From positions 1,437,464-1,501,463 of the forward strand of contig NZ_KE136479.1 of NCBI RefSeq assembly GCF_000407165.1: a stretch of DNA of 64,000 nt, in the 5' to 3' direction. Below the pieces are notes generated by a model. That model had not been told where the DNA came from and made no database searches. It worked only from the letters and a program-made list of their open reading frames with translations. The stretch comes from Enterococcus haemoperoxidus ATCC BAA-382. Lineage in GTDB: Bacteria; Bacillota; Bacilli; Lactobacillales; Enterococcaceae. Position numbers and translations under genes: made by a program. Shown piece by piece: positions 34,694 through 46,292 of the stretch. The stretch's first letter is position 1. Every line of letters starts with the position of its first letter.

Positions 34694-35585
34694 TTGGTTC
34701 ACCTGCTTTCATCTTGAATATCTCTTCCAAAGTTGGCGGCTGTTGATTAAACATTGGAATATAGCCAAATTGGGTAGCACGAGCAAAAATTTCTTGTCCA
34801 GCTTTTGGATCGTTCAAGGTTACTTCAACGACACCATCCCCTCTTCTTACTGCCGATTTTACGCCATCAATTGCTAAAACGTCTTCTGGATTCAAGGGGG
34901 ATTCTAAAAAGACTTTCGTCCTACCGAAGCTTTCACGGATTTCATGAACTTTGCCATTTAGCACCATTTTTCCACTTCTTAACATTACAAGATGATCACA
35001 TATTTTTTCAACATTATCCATATTGTGACTAGAGAAAATAACACAAGAACCTTTTTCTTTCAATGCAATAATCCCATCTTTTAAAAGTTCCGCATTGACT
35101 GGATCTAAGCCACTGAATGGTTCATCTAAAATAACCAACTTTGGTTCATGAATCAGTGTTGCAATCAGTTGGACTTTTTGTTGATTTCCTTTTGAAAGTG
35201 ATTTTACCTTATCTGTCTTTTTTCCTTTGACTTTGAATTTTTCCATCCATTCGTCGATTTTAGGTTCAATTTCTTTTTTCGTTTTTCCTCTTAGCTCAGC
35301 AAAATAAATCAATTGTTCTTGAATGGAAACTTTAGGGTATAAGCCGCGTTCTTCTGGTAAATAGCCAATATCATTATAGTCTTTTCCACTCAATTGATGC
35401 CCATTCCAAAGTACGACACCACTGTCTTGCGTTAAAAAATCTAAAATCAAACGAAAGGTTGTTGTCTTCCCAGCACCATTTTGACCGATCAATCCAAGTA
35501 TTTTTCCATCTGGAATTTCAAAAGAAATATTATCTACTGCTGTGTAGTCCCCAAATGTTTTAACCAAATTCTTTACTTCTAACAT
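34686..35585 (-). CDS. ABC exporter ATPase (NatA/YhaQ-like)
   Basis: 299 residues from the ATG at 35585, which has GGAGGATG in place; the frame remains open to 35687 without a ribosome site. It has Walker A GLIGQNGAGKTTT, signature LSKGNQQKVQ, and Walker B KLVILDEPFSG. The C-terminal 80 residues are the extra domain seen in drug- and sodium-export ATPases. It powers the permease encoded directly downstream, with an 8-base overlap. Confidence 0.9.
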   Translation of the reverse strand: MLEVKNLVKTFGDYTAVDNISFEIPDGKILGLIGQNGAGKTTTFRLILDFLTQDSGVVLWNGHQLSGKDYNDIGYLPEERGLYPKVSIQEQLIYFAELRGKTKKEIEPKIDEWMEKFKVKGKKTDKVKSLSKGNQQKVQLIATLIHEPKLVILDEPFSGLDPVNAELLKDGIIALKEKGSCVIFSSHNMDNVEKICDHLVMLRSGKMVLNGKVHEIRESFGRTKVFLESPLNPEDVLAIDGVKSAVRRGDGVVEVTLNDPKAGQEIFARATQFGYIPMFNQQPPTLEEIFKMKAGEPNE

Positions 35586-35781
35586 TACCCATCCTCCTAT
35601 ATTCAAATTAAATCGACTTTTTATAAAAAAGTAAATTAGCCGTTTTATTGGTAAAAAACGTAAATCCCCCTTTACAAAGTTTACCATGTGGTCGCACTTT
35701 TTAATATAGTATTACAAGTAACTTCTCTAGAAATCACTAAATATTCAGACAATTATTCTAAAAAGCTCTCCTTATAATTAG

Positions 35782-35815
35782 AAAAGAAAAGCTAAACTCA
35801 CCTAAGTAAGTTTAG
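35782..35815 (-). terminator. Terminator of uvrC
   Basis: CTAAACT / AGTTTAG stem with a 10-base loop and a T-rich tail on the minus strand (GCTTTTCTTTTC). Confidence 0.65.
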
Positions 35816-35835
35816 TCTTTCTGTTAATTAACCGA

Positions 35836-37638
35836 CTATTGAGGTTCATCTTTCAAATCGGATGTTTCTTGATGCAAGTGATCATAAACATTTTTAGCAA
35901 CATTTTTCGGTAAACCTGACGCATTTAATTCTTCAATCGAAGCAGCTGTAATATTTTTTAATGATTTAAATTGTTTTAATAACTCTTTTTTACGTTTTGG
36001 CCCTAATCCTTCAATATCGTCTAAACGTGAAGCAAAACTATTTTTACTTCGTAATTGCCGGTGAAACGTAATTGCAAAACGATGGACTTCATCTTGAATA
36101 CGCTGTAACAAAAAGAACTCTTGTGAATTTCTTTCTAGAGGAACGATATCCAAATTAGGACCGAAAAGCAATTCACTGGTTTTATGCTTATCGTTTTTAG
36201 CCAATCCTGCTATTGGAATATCTAAGCCTAATTGATTATCCAACACTTCTTTTGCTGCATCGATTTGACCTTTCCCGCCATCAATCACAATCAAATCTGG
36301 AAATGGTAGATTCTCTTTTAAAACACGTGAATAACGGCGATAAATCACTTCACGCATCGAAGCATAATCATCTGGACCTTTGACTGTCTTAATTTTATAT
36401 TTACGATATTCCTTTTTATCTGGGCGTCCATCGATAAAAACAACCATTGCAGAAACAGGGTCCGTTCCCATAATATTTGAGTTATCAAATGCTTCAATTC
36501 TCACAGGCGTCGGAATATTCATCGCATTCCCTAATTTTTCCACAGCACCAATTGTTCGTTCTTGTTTACGCACAATTAGGTCAAATTTTTCCTGCAAAGC
36601 AACGGTAGCATTTTTACCAGCTAACCGAACTAATTTCTTTTTTTCTCCCCGTTGTGGCTGTAAAACCTTAGTTGAAAGCATTGCTTCCACACTAGCGACA
36701 TCGATATTATCTGGAATCAAAACTTCTCTTGGGATAAAGTGTTCATTTTCTTGATAAAATTGTCCAATAAAGGTCAAAAAATCTTCTTCTTCTTCATTAT
36801 AAAAAGGGAAAATTGAAACATCTCGTTCAATCAATTTACCTTGTCTGATAAAAAATACTTGGACACACATCCAACCTTTATCAACTGCATAACCAAAGAC
36901 ATCACGATCAACTAAATCTGCATTTGTCATTTTTTGACGTGTCATGACCGTTTCGATTGCTTTGATTTGATCACGATATTCTGCAGCTTTTTCAAATTCC
37001 ATATTTTCTGCAGCTTCATTCATTTTTCTTTGTATTTCTTCTTGAATAACTGGGTGCCCACCATTTAAAAAACTTTTGATTTCAGCAACCATTTCAGTGT
37101 AAGTGGATTTAGGTATATCAAAGACACATGGTGCTAAACATTGTCCCATATGGTAATAAAGACAAACCTCTTTCGGTAACACTCGGCATTTTCTCAGAGG
37201 AAAAAGACGATCCAGCAAACGTTTTGTCTCATTTGCTGCACCAACATCTGGGTAGGGACCAAAATATAGTGCTTTATCTTTTGAAACTTTTCTGGTGATC
37301 AACAATCGTGGATAATCTTCATTTGTGATCTTGATAAAAGGATAGCTTTTATCATCCTTCAACATGATATTATACTTAGGATCATTCTTGTGAATCAAAT
37401 TGATTTCGAGAAGTAGTGCTTCTATATTTGATTCGGTTACTATATATTCAAAATCTTCTATCTCACTAACTAGTCGCTCGGTTTTCGTATCATGGCTACC
37501 AGAAAAATAAGAGCGGACGCGGTTTTTTAATACTTTGGCTTTCCCGACATAAATGATTGTACCATTTTTATCTTTCATCAAGTAACAACCTGGTTGGTCA
37601 GGAAGTAATGCTAATTTATTTTTGATTCTTTCGTTCAT
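35836..37638 (-). CDS. uvrC: Excinuclease ABC subunit C
   Basis: Nucleotide-excision repair nuclease that cuts both sides of a lesion with UvrA and UvrB. The GIY-YIG domain is at the N-terminus ([20 protein letters not shown]). A UvrB-binding UVR motif lies at about 205-235 ([18 protein letters not shown]). An RNase H-like endonuclease half has [20 protein letters not shown], and helix-hairpin-helix repeats close the protein ([18 protein letters not shown]). At 600 residues it is full length. It is preceded by an extended -10 promoter. Confidence 0.97.
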   Translation of the reverse strand: MNERIKNKLALLPDQPGCYLMKDKNGTIIYVGKAKVLKNRVRSYFSGSHDTKTERLVSEIEDFEYIVTESNIEALLLEINLIHKNDPKYNIMLKDDKSYPFIKITNEDYPRLLITRKVSKDKALYFGPYPDVGAANETKRLLDRLFPLRKCRVLPKEVCLYYHMGQCLAPCVFDIPKSTYTEMVAEIKSFLNGGHPVIQEEIQRKMNEAAENMEFEKAAEYRDQIKAIETVMTRQKMTNADLVDRDVFGYAVDKGWMCVQVFFIRQGKLIERDVSIFPFYNEEEEDFLTFIGQFYQENEHFIPREVLIPDNIDVASVEAMLSTKVLQPQRGEKKKLVRLAGKNATVALQEKFDLIVRKQERTIGAVEKLGNAMNIPTPVRIEAFDNSNIMGTDPVSAMVVFIDGRPDKKEYRKYKIKTVKGPDDYASMREVIYRRYSRVLKENLPFPDLIVIDGGKGQIDAAKEVLDNQLGLDIPIAGLAKNDKHKTSELLFGPNLDIVPLERNSQEFFLLQRIQDEVHRFAITFHRQLRSKNSFASRLDDIEGLGPKRKKELLKQFKSLKNITAASIEELNASGLPKNVAKNVYDHLHQETSDLKDEPQ

Positions 37639-37670
37639 AATACTTCCTTCCTTCTTTCTTGATACATTAT

Positions 37671-37679
37671 ATTATACCA
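37671..37679 (-). promoter_or_regulatory. Extended -10 promoter of uvrC
   Basis: TGG-TATAAT on the minus strand, about 33 bases before the uvrC ATG. No good -35. Confidence 0.45.
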
Positions 37680-37695
37680 TTTTCTAGAAACTTAG

Positions 37696-37740
37696 GCATA
37701 AAAAATAGGATGAAGAAACTCTCCATCCTATTTTTTATGC
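37696..37740 (-). terminator. Terminator of trxA
   Basis: A perfect 17-bp stem (GCATAAAAAATAGGATG and complement) with an 11-base loop. It overlaps the last base of the trxA stop codon. Confidence 0.85.
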
Positions 37741-38054
37741 TACAGATGTTTGTCAATCAATGCACGTAATTGTTCTTTAGAGTGAACACCTACAGCTTTT
37801 TCTACAACTTCACCATCTTTTTTCAAAAGTAACGTTGGAATACTCATGATTCCAAATGAAGCAGGTGTTTCTGGATTTTCATCTACATCCATTTTCGTGA
37901 TTTTCACTTCACTTTCATCATATTCTTCACTTAATTGTTCTAAAATCGGTGATTGCATGCGACAAGGGCCACACCATGTTGCCCAAAAATCGATCAATAC
38001 AAGACCGTTATCTGTTTCAGTTGAAAAATCTTTATCAGTAATTACTTGTGTCAT
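37740..38054 (-). CDS. trxA: Thioredoxin
   Basis: 104 residues, the classic thioredoxin fold. The redox site is WC28GPC31, with the cis-proline strand at MSIPTLLL. It keeps cytoplasmic protein thiols reduced, using thioredoxin reductase (not in this window). It has its own promoter and terminator, and it follows mutS2 as in many related genomes. Confidence 0.95.
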   Translation of the reverse strand: MTQVITDKDFSTETDNGLVLIDFWATWCGPCRMQSPILEQLSEEYDESEVKITKMDVDENPETPASFGIMSIPTLLLKKDGEVVEKAVGVHSKEQLRALIDKHL

Positions 38055-38087
38055 ATTGTAGACCTCCTACTTTTTATATCTGAATTA

Positions 38088-38096
38088 ATTATAGCA
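38088..38096 (-). promoter_or_regulatory. Extended -10 promoter of trxA
   Basis: TGC-TATAAT on the minus strand, about 34 bases before the ATG; ribosome site TAGGAGG follows. A hairpin TGCTTAC/GTAAGCA sits at 38123-38141 just after the mutS2 stop. Confidence 0.5.
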
Positions 38097-38143
38097 CTCG
38101 TTTACTCATTCTACTAATTTCCTGCTTACTAAAGGTAAGCATT

Positions 38144-40510
38144 CTATTTGAATTTTACAATCGTAGCGCCATTACCACCTTGATTCCCTGGCGCAAATTC
38201 ATAACTACTCACACTACGATGATTTTTTAGGTAATCAGTTATTCCTGTACGTAAAGCACCAGTTCCTTTTCCGTGAACGATCGTGACCTGAGGATAACCT
38301 GCTAAAATTGCTGCATCTAAATATTGATCCACTTCTGCCAATGCTTCTTCATAGCGTTTCCCGCGTAAATCTAATTGATTTGCTACATGACTACTTTCAC
38401 TTGAACGAACAGCCGTTACTCTTTGTGTTGGTTCTTTTTCCGGCGCAACAGGTGTCATATCACTTTCATCAACTGACATTTTCAAAATACCTAATTGAAC
38501 TTGCCATTCATTCTCGCTAGACTTACGAATCAATGTCCCACGTTGTCCAAACGTATTGACGATGACTTCATCACCTGATTTTAATTTCTTTTGTTCTTTG
38601 GCTTTTTTAAGCACTTTATTTTTTTCCAAATGCGCTTCTTCTTGATGAAGTTGTGAAAGTTTTGACTTGGCATCAATCAACTGATGTTCTTTTACACCAC
38701 CTTGGTTGGTACCGCTCAGCTGCATTTTGCGAATATCTGAAATAATACCGTTTGCTTCTTCTTCGGCTTGCGAAACAAGTTCGTTTGCTTTTTTTCGAGC
38801 TTTTGCCATTTCTTTCTCACGTTCGTCAAAAAAGTAACCATATGCTTCTTTCAATTCTCTGTGCAGCCGTTCTGCTTCTTCTACATAATGACGAACTTCC
38901 AGATACTCAGTTTCTGCCATTTTACGACGATTTTCTAAATCAGCAATCATTTCATTTAAATCTTGACTTTCACCATCCATGATGTGTTTTGCCTCATCAA
39001 TGATTGTCGTCTCTAATCCTAGTCGCTTTGAGATTTCAAATGCATTACTGCGTCCTGGAACACCGATTAATAAGCGGTAAGTTGGACTTAAGGTATCCAC
39101 ATCGAATTCCATACTAGCATTGATTGTACCTGCACGATTATAACCATACACTTTCAATTCAGGGTAATGGGTTGTCGCCATCACATAAGCACTTTTACTC
39201 CCTAACGCATCTAAGATCGAAATGGCTAGGGCTGCTCCTTCTTGAGGATCTGTTCCCGCACCTAATTCATCGAATAACACCAGACTATGACTATCTACTT
39301 TTTTCAACACATCAACGATGTTCGTCATATGAGAAGAAAATGTACTCAAGCTTTGTTCAATAGATTGTTCATCGCCAATGTCAGCGAAGACTTCATCAAA
39401 AATGCCCATTTGGCTTTCTTCACCCGCCGGAATCGGTAATCCAGATTGTCCCATTAATTGCAATAACCCTAATGTTTTGAGCGTAATTGTCTTACCACCC
39501 GTATTAGGACCAGTGATAACCACTGCCTGATAGTCTTTTCCAATAGTGATATCATTTGGAACAGCCTTTTCTTGATCCAGTAACGGATGTCTCGCTTGTT
39601 TGAAATAAATATGATTCTCTGCACTAATTTCTGGAACGATTGCTTTCAATTCTTTACCAAAACGAGCTTTGGCATTTACAAAGTCCAACTTACCGATAAC
39701 GTAAGCATTATGCATAATATCATTTCGGTGTGGAACTAATTCAGCCGATAACTCTGATAAAATCCGTTCAATTTCATTGCGCTCTGCGATTTGATGTTGG
39801 CGCAAGCGATTATTCAGATCAACAATTTGTTTTGGTTCAACAAATAACGTTTGGCCTGATGCACTTTGATCATGTACTACTCCGCCGAAAACACTTTTAT
39901 ATTCTTGTTTAACTGGAATTACATAGCGTTCGTTTCTCATCGTTACGATTGCATCGCTTAAATATTTAGCGTTTTTTCCTCTAACGATGCCATCTAATTG
40001 TTCACGAATCGTCTGTTCACTTCTACGAATATTATTTCGAATGATTTTTAACTCTGGCGATGCTTCATCCGTAACTCGTCCATCCTCATCAACCGACTCT
40101 TTCAGCCTACGACTCAATTCAGGCAAAACAATCAATTGCTCAATCCATGTATAAAGTCTCAGTAACTCGATTTCACTATCCTGTAAATCATTAAAGAAAC
40201 GAATAACTTCAGACGTCGTTGACAATACTCGTCCAACTTGTGCTAATTCGAGGCCGTTTAAGTCAGCGCCAATTTCAATTCGTTTCATGTGAGGGCGAAT
40301 ATTCTCTAACTTTGGGATAGGGATTCCTCCACGTAAACGCTGAATTTTCATCCCATCTTCTGTTTCTTGTAACCAAGACTGAATGCTCGTTGCATCGTTT
40401 ACTGGAACTAGAAGCTCTATTTCTTCTGCCCCTTGGGCTGTCACAACATATTGAGAAATCAACTGTTTGACCTTATCATAACCTAATGTTGCTAAAATTC
40501 GTGTATTCAT
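38144..40510 (-). CDS. mutS2: MutS2 ATPase with Smr nuclease domain
   Basis: 788 residues from the ATG at 40510 (AGAAGGTGA upstream); the frame is open to 40561. It has MutS core helices, ATPase motif GPNTGGKTITLKT (about residue 335), DELGAGTDPQEGAAL, and a long coiled coil (about 515-625). A C-terminal Smr domain has LDLRGKRYEEAL and VHGKGTGALR. MutS2 acts in recombination control and, in Bacillus, on collided ribosomes rather than in mismatch repair. It is in a run with zapA and cvpA, the order known from other Firmicutes. Confidence 0.95.
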   Translation of the reverse strand: MNTRILATLGYDKVKQLISQYVVTAQGAEEIELLVPVNDATSIQSWLQETEDGMKIQRLRGGIPIPKLENIRPHMKRIEIGADLNGLELAQVGRVLSTTSEVIRFFNDLQDSEIELLRLYTWIEQLIVLPELSRRLKESVDEDGRVTDEASPELKIIRNNIRRSEQTIREQLDGIVRGKNAKYLSDAIVTMRNERYVIPVKQEYKSVFGGVVHDQSASGQTLFVEPKQIVDLNNRLRQHQIAERNEIERILSELSAELVPHRNDIMHNAYVIGKLDFVNAKARFGKELKAIVPEISAENHIYFKQARHPLLDQEKAVPNDITIGKDYQAVVITGPNTGGKTITLKTLGLLQLMGQSGLPIPAGEESQMGIFDEVFADIGDEQSIEQSLSTFSSHMTNIVDVLKKVDSHSLVLFDELGAGTDPQEGAALAISILDALGSKSAYVMATTHYPELKVYGYNRAGTINASMEFDVDTLSPTYRLLIGVPGRSNAFEISKRLGLETTIIDEAKHIMDGESQDLNEMIADLENRRKMAETEYLEVRHYVEEAERLHRELKEAYGYFFDEREKEMAKARKKANELVSQAEEEANGIISDIRKMQLSGTNQGGVKEHQLIDAKSKLSQLHQEEAHLEKNKVLKKAKEQKKLKSGDEVIVNTFGQRGTLIRKSSENEWQVQLGILKMSVDESDMTPVAPEKEPTQRVTAVRSSESSHVANQLDLRGKRYEEALAEVDQYLDAAILAGYPQVTIVHGKGTGALRTGITDYLKNHRSVSSYEFAPGNQGGNGATIVKFK

Positions 40511-40583
40511 TTTTTCACCTTCTGTTCTTGTAAGACTTATTACGAGTGTTTTAATGACCAACTCGTACCTGTTGCATGAATTT

Positions 40584-41132
40584 TTATTTGATCATCTGCT
40601 CGATCCACAAATGATAGATTTGCTTAGAAAAAATCGGTGTGTCTTTAATGATATACCTTGCTAATCCACTATTTTCAAATTGTTTTTGGACAGCATCAAC
40701 TGGTAACATCGATAACGTACTTAATACTAAAAACACTCCGATATAAATAACAATTAAACTTATTAATCCGCCAGCTAGCCAATTAGCTTGTTTTAATACG
40801 GGTACAAAGACCAATCCATGAGCAAAGATAGCCAAAAATCGCACGACTAACCAACCTATTGCCAAAATAAGTAAAAAAGCTATCGCACCATAAAAAGCTT
40901 GATCAAGATCAAGTGTAAGTTCTTGATTGAAAAAAACTAATTTAGTATCAGCTGTTGGTGAAGGATACGGGATGAACAATTCTAGATGAGAGGCCAAACT
41001 CTTATAATACGTTTTAGCTATAAAATAAGAACAAAGATAACCAAATGTATATAAAGCTTGTAATATCAATCCGCGTCTTGCGCCTGTATAAAAGCCAATG
41101 GCTAATAGTAATAAAATGAATAATGTTAACAT
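40584..41132 (-). CDS. CvpA-family membrane protein
   Basis: A 182-residue protein with four hydrophobic segments (about 1-22, 28-45, 75-100, 110-140) and GARRGLILQALYTFGYL near the N-terminus, typical of the CvpA family. CvpA was first named for colicin V production, but its role in most bacteria is envelope-related and unclear. It lies 17 bases after zapA and 73 bases before mutS2, so it is probably co-transcribed with them. Confidence 0.85.
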   Translation of the reverse strand: MLTLFILLLLAIGFYTGARRGLILQALYTFGYLCSYFIAKTYYKSLASHLELFIPYPSPTADTKLVFFNQELTLDLDQAFYGAIAFLLILAIGWLVVRFLAIFAHGLVFVPVLKQANWLAGGLISLIVIYIGVFLVLSTLSMLPVDAVQKQFENSGLARYIIKDTPIFSKQIYHLWIEQMIK

Positions 41133-41149
41133 CCTGTCATCCTCTCAGA

Positions 41150-41593
41150 TTATTGGTCTTGAGTGCTTTTACTTTGGATCTGTTGTTTCCGGTTTTCGTT
41201 TAAAATTTGTTGTGCTTCCATATGATTATGGATTTCTACATCTTCTTGGCCGTTCTTTTTTAAAACGCCTCTTGCTTCTTCTTCGATTGCTTCGATACGT
41301 TTGATACGATTTTCAAGTTCTGCTAATCTAATTGTCCGTTTTTTTAGTTCAGCTACTTCTTGTTCTAGGTTAAGCACTTTTTCTTGTTTTTTCAGCTGAT
41401 CAGAAATTGCATTGATTGCTAACAAAACAGATGCTTGCTCATCGTTTGTTTGTGGTGAAATATGTTTGAGTTCAGCTAATTGTTCATTAACCAATTTCGT
41501 TACTAAATCCATATGTTGTTTGCTTTCTTGTCCGATGATCGTATACGTATGATCGGCAATCACAGCTTTATATCTTGTTTTTTCTTTGACCAT
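41150..41593 (-). CDS. zapA: Cell division protein ZapA
   Basis: 147 residues. The N-terminal half has the ZapA fold (YKAVIADHTYTIIGQESKQH). A long coiled coil follows (about 60-105), then a polar tail longer than in Bacillus. ZapA binds FtsZ filaments and supports Z-ring assembly. The gene order zapA-cvpA-mutS2 supports the call. Ribosome site GGAGGGA precedes the ATG. Confidence 0.88.
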   Translation of the reverse strand: MVKEKTRYKAVIADHTYTIIGQESKQHMDLVTKLVNEQLAELKHISPQTNDEQASVLLAINAISDQLKKQEKVLNLEQEVAELKKRTIRLAELENRIKRIEAIEEEARGVLKKNGQEDVEIHNHMEAQQILNENRKQQIQSKSTQDQ

Positions 41594-41629
41594 GATAGTG
41601 TTCCCTCCTGTAGTGATCCATTACATGCT

Positions 41630-41638
41630 ATTGTACCA
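41630..41638 (-). promoter_or_regulatory. Extended -10 promoter of zapA
   Basis: TGG-TACAAT on the minus strand, about 37 bases before the ATG, without a clear -35. Confidence 0.4.
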
Positions 41639-41803
41639 TGAAAGTTATCATTGTGTGTTCTCAAATAAACCCTTTCTTATTATATGCTACTAAATAGAAA
41701 AATTAAAGGTCTAGTGTTATTATTACAACTTTTATTAGATTTTTACTTAAAAAGACTTTTTTGAATGCAAATTATTACACTTAAAAAACGATAAAAATAA
41801 ACA

Positions 41804-41839
41804 AATGGAACACATAGATTTTACTCCATGCATTCCATT
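41804..41839 (-). terminator. Terminator of polC
   Basis: AATGGAA-TG-CATG against TATG-TG-TTCCATT, then a T-rich stretch on the minus strand. It lies about 6 bases after the polC stop. Confidence 0.6.
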
Positions 41840-41844
41840 ATTTT

Positions 41845-44800
41845 TTATAGCATATCAAACAATGATAGTTGATTTTCATCTGGCAAATCTTTCAATACAC
41901 CATTTTCAGTCATATACTCAATCAATGTTTTTGATACTTTTCCTCGACTTGCAAGATCTTCTTTAGATAAGAACGGTTCATCTCTTGCTTCTACAATTGA
42001 TTTCGCTACGTTTAGTCCCAAACTAGGAACAGCTCTAAATGGTGCAATCAATGTATCACCATCAATCACAAAATTCTCAGCATCTGATTTATATAAATCA
42101 ATCATGCCAAATTTAAAACCACGTTCAATCATTTCGTTAGCAAGTTCTAAAACAGTTAATAAGTTTTTTTCTTTCGTAGAGGCTTCCAGACCTTTGTCTT
42201 GAATCTCTTTCATTCGGGCTTTCACTGCTTCTTTCCCTTGTGACATCGCGACTAAATCAAAATCGTCAGCACGAACTGAGAAATAAGCACAGTAGTATAA
42301 AATAGGGAAATATACTTTAAAGTACGCCACACGCAACGCCATTAAAACGTAAGCTGCCGCATGGGCTTTCGGGAACATATACTTGATTTTCGAACAAGAA
42401 TCGATATACCAATCCGGTACATTATTTTCTTTCATCGCAGTCAAATATTCTTCTCTTAACTCATCTGGTATCTTATTCCAAAGCCCTTTACGCACTGTTT
42501 CCATAATTTTAAAAGCCATACCACTATCTAAACCTGCATGGATCAAGTAAACCATGATATCATCCCGACAACCAATAACTTCGGCTAGTGTCGCTTCCCC
42601 CCGGCGAATCAACTCTTCAGCATTCCCTAGCCAAACATCGGTACCATGAGACAGTCCAGATATTTGCAGTAACTCTGCAAAAGTTGATGGATGTGTCTCT
42701 TCTAACATGCCTCGTACAAAACGAGTTCCAAACTCTGGAATACCTAAAGTACCTGTTTTCGAATATATTTGCTCTGGTGTCACGCCAAGGACTTCTGGTC
42801 CAGCAAAAATCCTCATCATTTCAGGGTCATCTGTTGGAATTGTTTTAGGGTCGATTCCAGATAAATCTTGCAGCATCCGAATAACGGTAGGATCATCATG
42901 TCCTAGAATATCGAGTTTCAAAATATTATCGTGGATTGAATGGAAATCAAAGTGAGTCGTTTTCCATTCAGAATTTTGGTCATCTGCTGGGTATTGGATC
43001 GGTGTAAAATCGTAAACATCCATATAATCAGGGATAACAATAATTCCCCCTGGATGTTGTCCAGTCGTTCGTTTAACACCAGTAGAACCTTTTGCTAAGC
43101 GATCCACTTCGGCTCCTCTAAAATGAAGATTATGGTCACGTTCATAGCCTTTCACAAATCCATAAGCAGTCTTATCTGCAACAGTACCAATCGTTCCAGC
43201 GCGATACACATATTCCTCACCAAACAAAACTTTCGTGTAATTATGCGCCTCAGCTTGATAATCTCCTGAAAAGTTCAAATCGATATCGGGTACTTTGTCT
43301 CCATGGAATCCTAAAAAGGTTTCAAACGGAATATCATGACCATCTTTAAATAATCGTTGGCCACAATTTGGACAATTTTTCTCAGGCATATCAAAACCAG
43401 AACCGTATGATCCGTCTTCAAAAAATTCAGAATGCTTACAGTTGATACAATGATAATGCGGCGCCAAAGGATTGACTTCTGTAATCCCTGTCATCGTGGC
43501 TACAAAACTGGAACCCACAGATCCACGGGAACCTACTAGATAGCCATCTTCCATACTTTTATGCACTAATTTTTGTGAAATTAAATAGATAACTGAAAAC
43601 CCGTTTCCGATAATACTATCCAATTCCTTTTTCAACCGCTTCTCAACAATATCAGGCAATGGATCCCCATAAAGTTCTTTTGCACGAGTGTAACTTAAGT
43701 TTCTAATTTCATCTTCTGAACCTGGAATTTTTGGTGTGTATAAATCATCTTTGACGGGTGTGATTTCATCACACATATCAGCAATAGCATTAGGATTTTC
43801 TACAACGATTCGATGTGCTGTTTCTTCCCCTAAAAATTGGAAGGCTGTCAGCATTTCGTCTGTTGTTCTAAAATGAACTGCTGGTAAACTATGACGATTC
43901 AACGGATTAGCGCCACCCATAGAACCCACTAAAATTTTACGATAAATACTGTCTTCTTCATTTAAATAATGAACGTTTCCAGTAGCGACAACTGGTTTCT
44001 CTAACTCGTCTCCGATTTTTACTAAGTTACTAATGATTTCTTCTAAATCAGCTTCGCTTTTTACTAATTCCTGCTCAAGCAGTGGTGCGTAAACAGCTTT
44101 TGGCATGACCTCAATATAATCATAAAATTTGGCGCGATTTTTAGCTTCTTCTACCCCTTTTTGCATCATCGCTTCAAAAATCTCACCATTGGAGCAGGCT
44201 GAACCAATAATCAGTCCTTCCCGTAATTTACTTAGTTGAGAACGAGGGATTCGAGGGATTCTGAAGAAGTAATTGATATTAGACATTGAAATCAATTTAA
44301 AAAGATTTTTCAAACCAGCTTGAGACGTTGCCAAAATCGTTGCATGGAAGGGTCTAGCACGTTTATAAGAATCGCCTTCTCCAATATGCATGTTCAATTC
44401 ATCATGATAATTCATATCATGATTTTCTTTAGCATCTTTTAAAAAGATCCAACATAAATGTCCAGTTGATTCCGAATCATAGATCGCACGGTGATGTTGT
44501 TCTAAGTTAACACCAAATTTCTTAGATAACGTATTTAACCGATGACTCTTAAATGTCGGATGTAAATAACGAGATAATTCCAATGTGTCAATAACAGGAT
44601 TTTCTGCTTCTGGGATGTCATATTTTCCATAACTCGTATTTAAGAAGCCCATATCAAATGATGCATTGTGGGCAACAAGAATCGTATCTTTTGAAAACTC
44701 TCTGAATAAACGTAGAACTTCTTCCTCCGATTTTGATCCACGTACCATCTCATCTGTAATCCCAGTTAAATTAATTGTTGTTTGGGATAATGGATGCCCC

Positions 44801-46197
44801 GGATCAATAAATTGTTCAAACGTATCGATAATATTTCCTTTGTGCATTTTAACCGCTGCAAGCTCAATGATCGTATCATAGACAGCTGAAAGTCCAGTTG
44901 TTTCCACGTCAAATACGACATAAGTTGCTTCGCTTAATTCAATATGCGCTTCGTTATACGCAATCGGTACTCCATCATCTACCACATTGGCTTCCACACC
45001 ATATAAAATTTTAACTCCAGCTTTTTTTCCTGCACTATGCGCATCCGGAAAACCTTGCGCTCCACCATGATCGGTAATTGCGATCGCTTTGTGTCCCCAC
45101 TTTCCAGCTTGAGCAACATAATCAGCCACATTATTTGTTGCGTCCATTGTACTCATATTACTGTGTAAATGAAGTTCGACACGTTTATCGCCTTCTGGTG
45201 CATAATCTTTACGTGGTGCATGTTTGACTTCCATCAAATCTTGGCAGTTCATCACTAGATCACGCATAAAGGTATCTTCTTGAATACTGCCACGAACACG
45301 AACCCAACTATGTTTTTGAATTGCATCAAAGATTTGTTCATCTTTTTCACCATTTGAGAATTTTTTAACGATGAACGATGATGTGTAATCGGTAATCTTT
45401 AAAATCAAGATTTTTCGTTTAGAACGTAACTCTCTCACTTCTACATCAAAGACAAAACCTTCGATTGTAACTCGTCTTTCTTCTTCTAAAATATTGCCCA
45501 TTGGCATGATTGGTTCATCATTTGGTATATTTCGCCCAAGACGAATCGGTCCTTCAAGCGCTGGTCCTTGTTGCTGTTGTTGTTTTTTCTTTTGTTCATG
45601 TTTGATTAGCGATTCGGCAGCTTGTTGTTGGAAAGCAGCGTCTTGTTCTTGTTTGCGTTCTTCAAATAACGCCAACACACGTTTAGCTTGCTGTTCATCC
45701 ATTTTAGGTTCGATATGAAATTTTTGAAAACCATAACGAATATACAACTCTTCAATAATCGGCAAATATTGCTGTTTTAAATAAGGAATAACCGCTTCAT
45801 TGTCGACAGGCAAAATAATTTTTTTATCCTCAATAATTGGTGTTTGTGTCTTTATCACACGCTGAACGAGAGGTGTATCACATTGACCATTCAATAATGC
45901 TAGCTGCCAATAGTCTCTCAATTGCTCTTCTGTAAATTCGCTTTTGTCAGCTGTAATTTTTACAGTTACACTTGCGATTTGCTGAAAAGAAAGTTCTAAT
46001 TGTTGGATAAATGATTGATACAACATAACAGGTAAAATCTCAGTAAATCCTAGGTGAAATTCCCATAAGCGACTCTGTTGATGAACGACTACTTTGTCAA
46101 TTCTTCCTTGTTGAATAAGTGGATGCTGCCGCTCTTGTTCATTTAATTGAATTTGATCAACTAATTTTGCAAATAACTCTTGTGCCTTTTCTTCCAC
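41845..46197 (-). CDS. polC: DNA polymerase III, PolC type
   Basis: The main replicative polymerase of low-GC Gram-positives, 1,450 residues. It has an N-terminal domain, OB fold (about 240-320), and a PHP domain split by a DEDD exonuclease ([26 protein letters not shown]). A zinc finger ([18 protein letters not shown]) and the catalytic palm [12 protein letters not shown] follow. The start is GTG with AAGGAGG seven bases upstream. It is a single-gene transcript: terminators stand between proS and polC and after polC. The 5' region carries a structured element shared with tsf. Confidence 0.97.
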   Translation of the reverse strand: MEEKAQELFAKLVDQIQLNEQERQHPLIQQGRIDKVVVHQQSRLWEFHLGFTEILPVMLYQSFIQQLELSFQQIASVTVKITADKSEFTEEQLRDYWQLALLNGQCDTPLVQRVIKTQTPIIEDKKIILPVDNEAVIPYLKQQYLPIIEELYIRYGFQKFHIEPKMDEQQAKRVLALFEERKQEQDAAFQQQAAESLIKHEQKKKQQQQQGPALEGPIRLGRNIPNDEPIMPMGNILEEERRVTIEGFVFDVEVRELRSKRKILILKITDYTSSFIVKKFSNGEKDEQIFDAIQKHSWVRVRGSIQEDTFMRDLVMNCQDLMEVKHAPRKDYAPEGDKRVELHLHSNMSTMDATNNVADYVAQAGKWGHKAIAITDHGGAQGFPDAHSAGKKAGVKILYGVEANVVDDGVPIAYNEAHIELSEATYVVFDVETTGLSAVYDTIIELAAVKMHKGNIIDTFEQFIDPGHPLSQTTINLTGITDEMVRGSKSEEEVLRLFREFSKDTILVAHNASFDMGFLNTSYGKYDIPEAENPVIDTLELSRYLHPTFKSHRLNTLSKKFGVNLEQHHRAIYDSESTGHLCWIFLKDAKENHDMNYHDELNMHIGEGDSYKRARPFHATILATSQAGLKNLFKLISMSNINYFFRIPRIPRSQLSKLREGLIIGSACSNGEIFEAMMQKGVEEAKNRAKFYDYIEVMPKAVYAPLLEQELVKSEADLEEIISNLVKIGDELEKPVVATGNVHYLNEEDSIYRKILVGSMGGANPLNRHSLPAVHFRTTDEMLTAFQFLGEETAHRIVVENPNAIADMCDEITPVKDDLYTPKIPGSEDEIRNLSYTRAKELYGDPLPDIVEKRLKKELDSIIGNGFSVIYLISQKLVHKSMEDGYLVGSRGSVGSSFVATMTGITEVNPLAPHYHCINCKHSEFFEDGSYGSGFDMPEKNCPNCGQRLFKDGHDIPFETFLGFHGDKVPDIDLNFSGDYQAEAHNYTKVLFGEEYVYRAGTIGTVADKTAYGFVKGYERDHNLHFRGAEVDRLAKGSTGVKRTTGQHPGGIIVIPDYMDVYDFTPIQYPADDQNSEWKTTHFDFHSIHDNILKLDILGHDDPTVIRMLQDLSGIDPKTIPTDDPEMMRIFAGPEVLGVTPEQIYSKTGTLGIPEFGTRFVRGMLEETHPSTFAELLQISGLSHGTDVWLGNAEELIRRGEATLAEVIGCRDDIMVYLIHAGLDSGMAFKIMETVRKGLWNKIPDELREEYLTAMKENNVPDWYIDSCSKIKYMFPKAHAAAYVLMALRVAYFKVYFPILYYCAYFSVRADDFDLVAMSQGKEAVKARMKEIQDKGLEASTKEKNLLTVLELANEMIERGFKFGMIDLYKSDAENFVIDGDTLIAPFRAVPSLGLNVAKSIVEARDEPFLSKEDLASRGKVSKTLIEYMTENGVLKDLPDENQLSLFDML

Positions 46198-46205
46198 TAA
46201 TAAAC

Positions 46206-46270
46206 CTCCTTATAGTAAAAGCGCAGCGAACTCATTTCGCTCAGACTGAACTAGTTCAATTCTAGTTTCC
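46206..46270 (-). repeat. Structured 5' element of polC
   Basis: On the minus strand two hairpins stand before the ribosome site: AACTAG/CTAGTT and AGCGAA/TTCGCT. The segment from TTCAGTC to GCTGCGCTTTT aligns with the element before tsf (TTCAGTC ... GCTACGCTTTC, same 27-base distance), and both end just before AGGAGG. Confidence 0.5.
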
Positions 46271-46292
46271 CTAATAATCTAGCTTTTATATT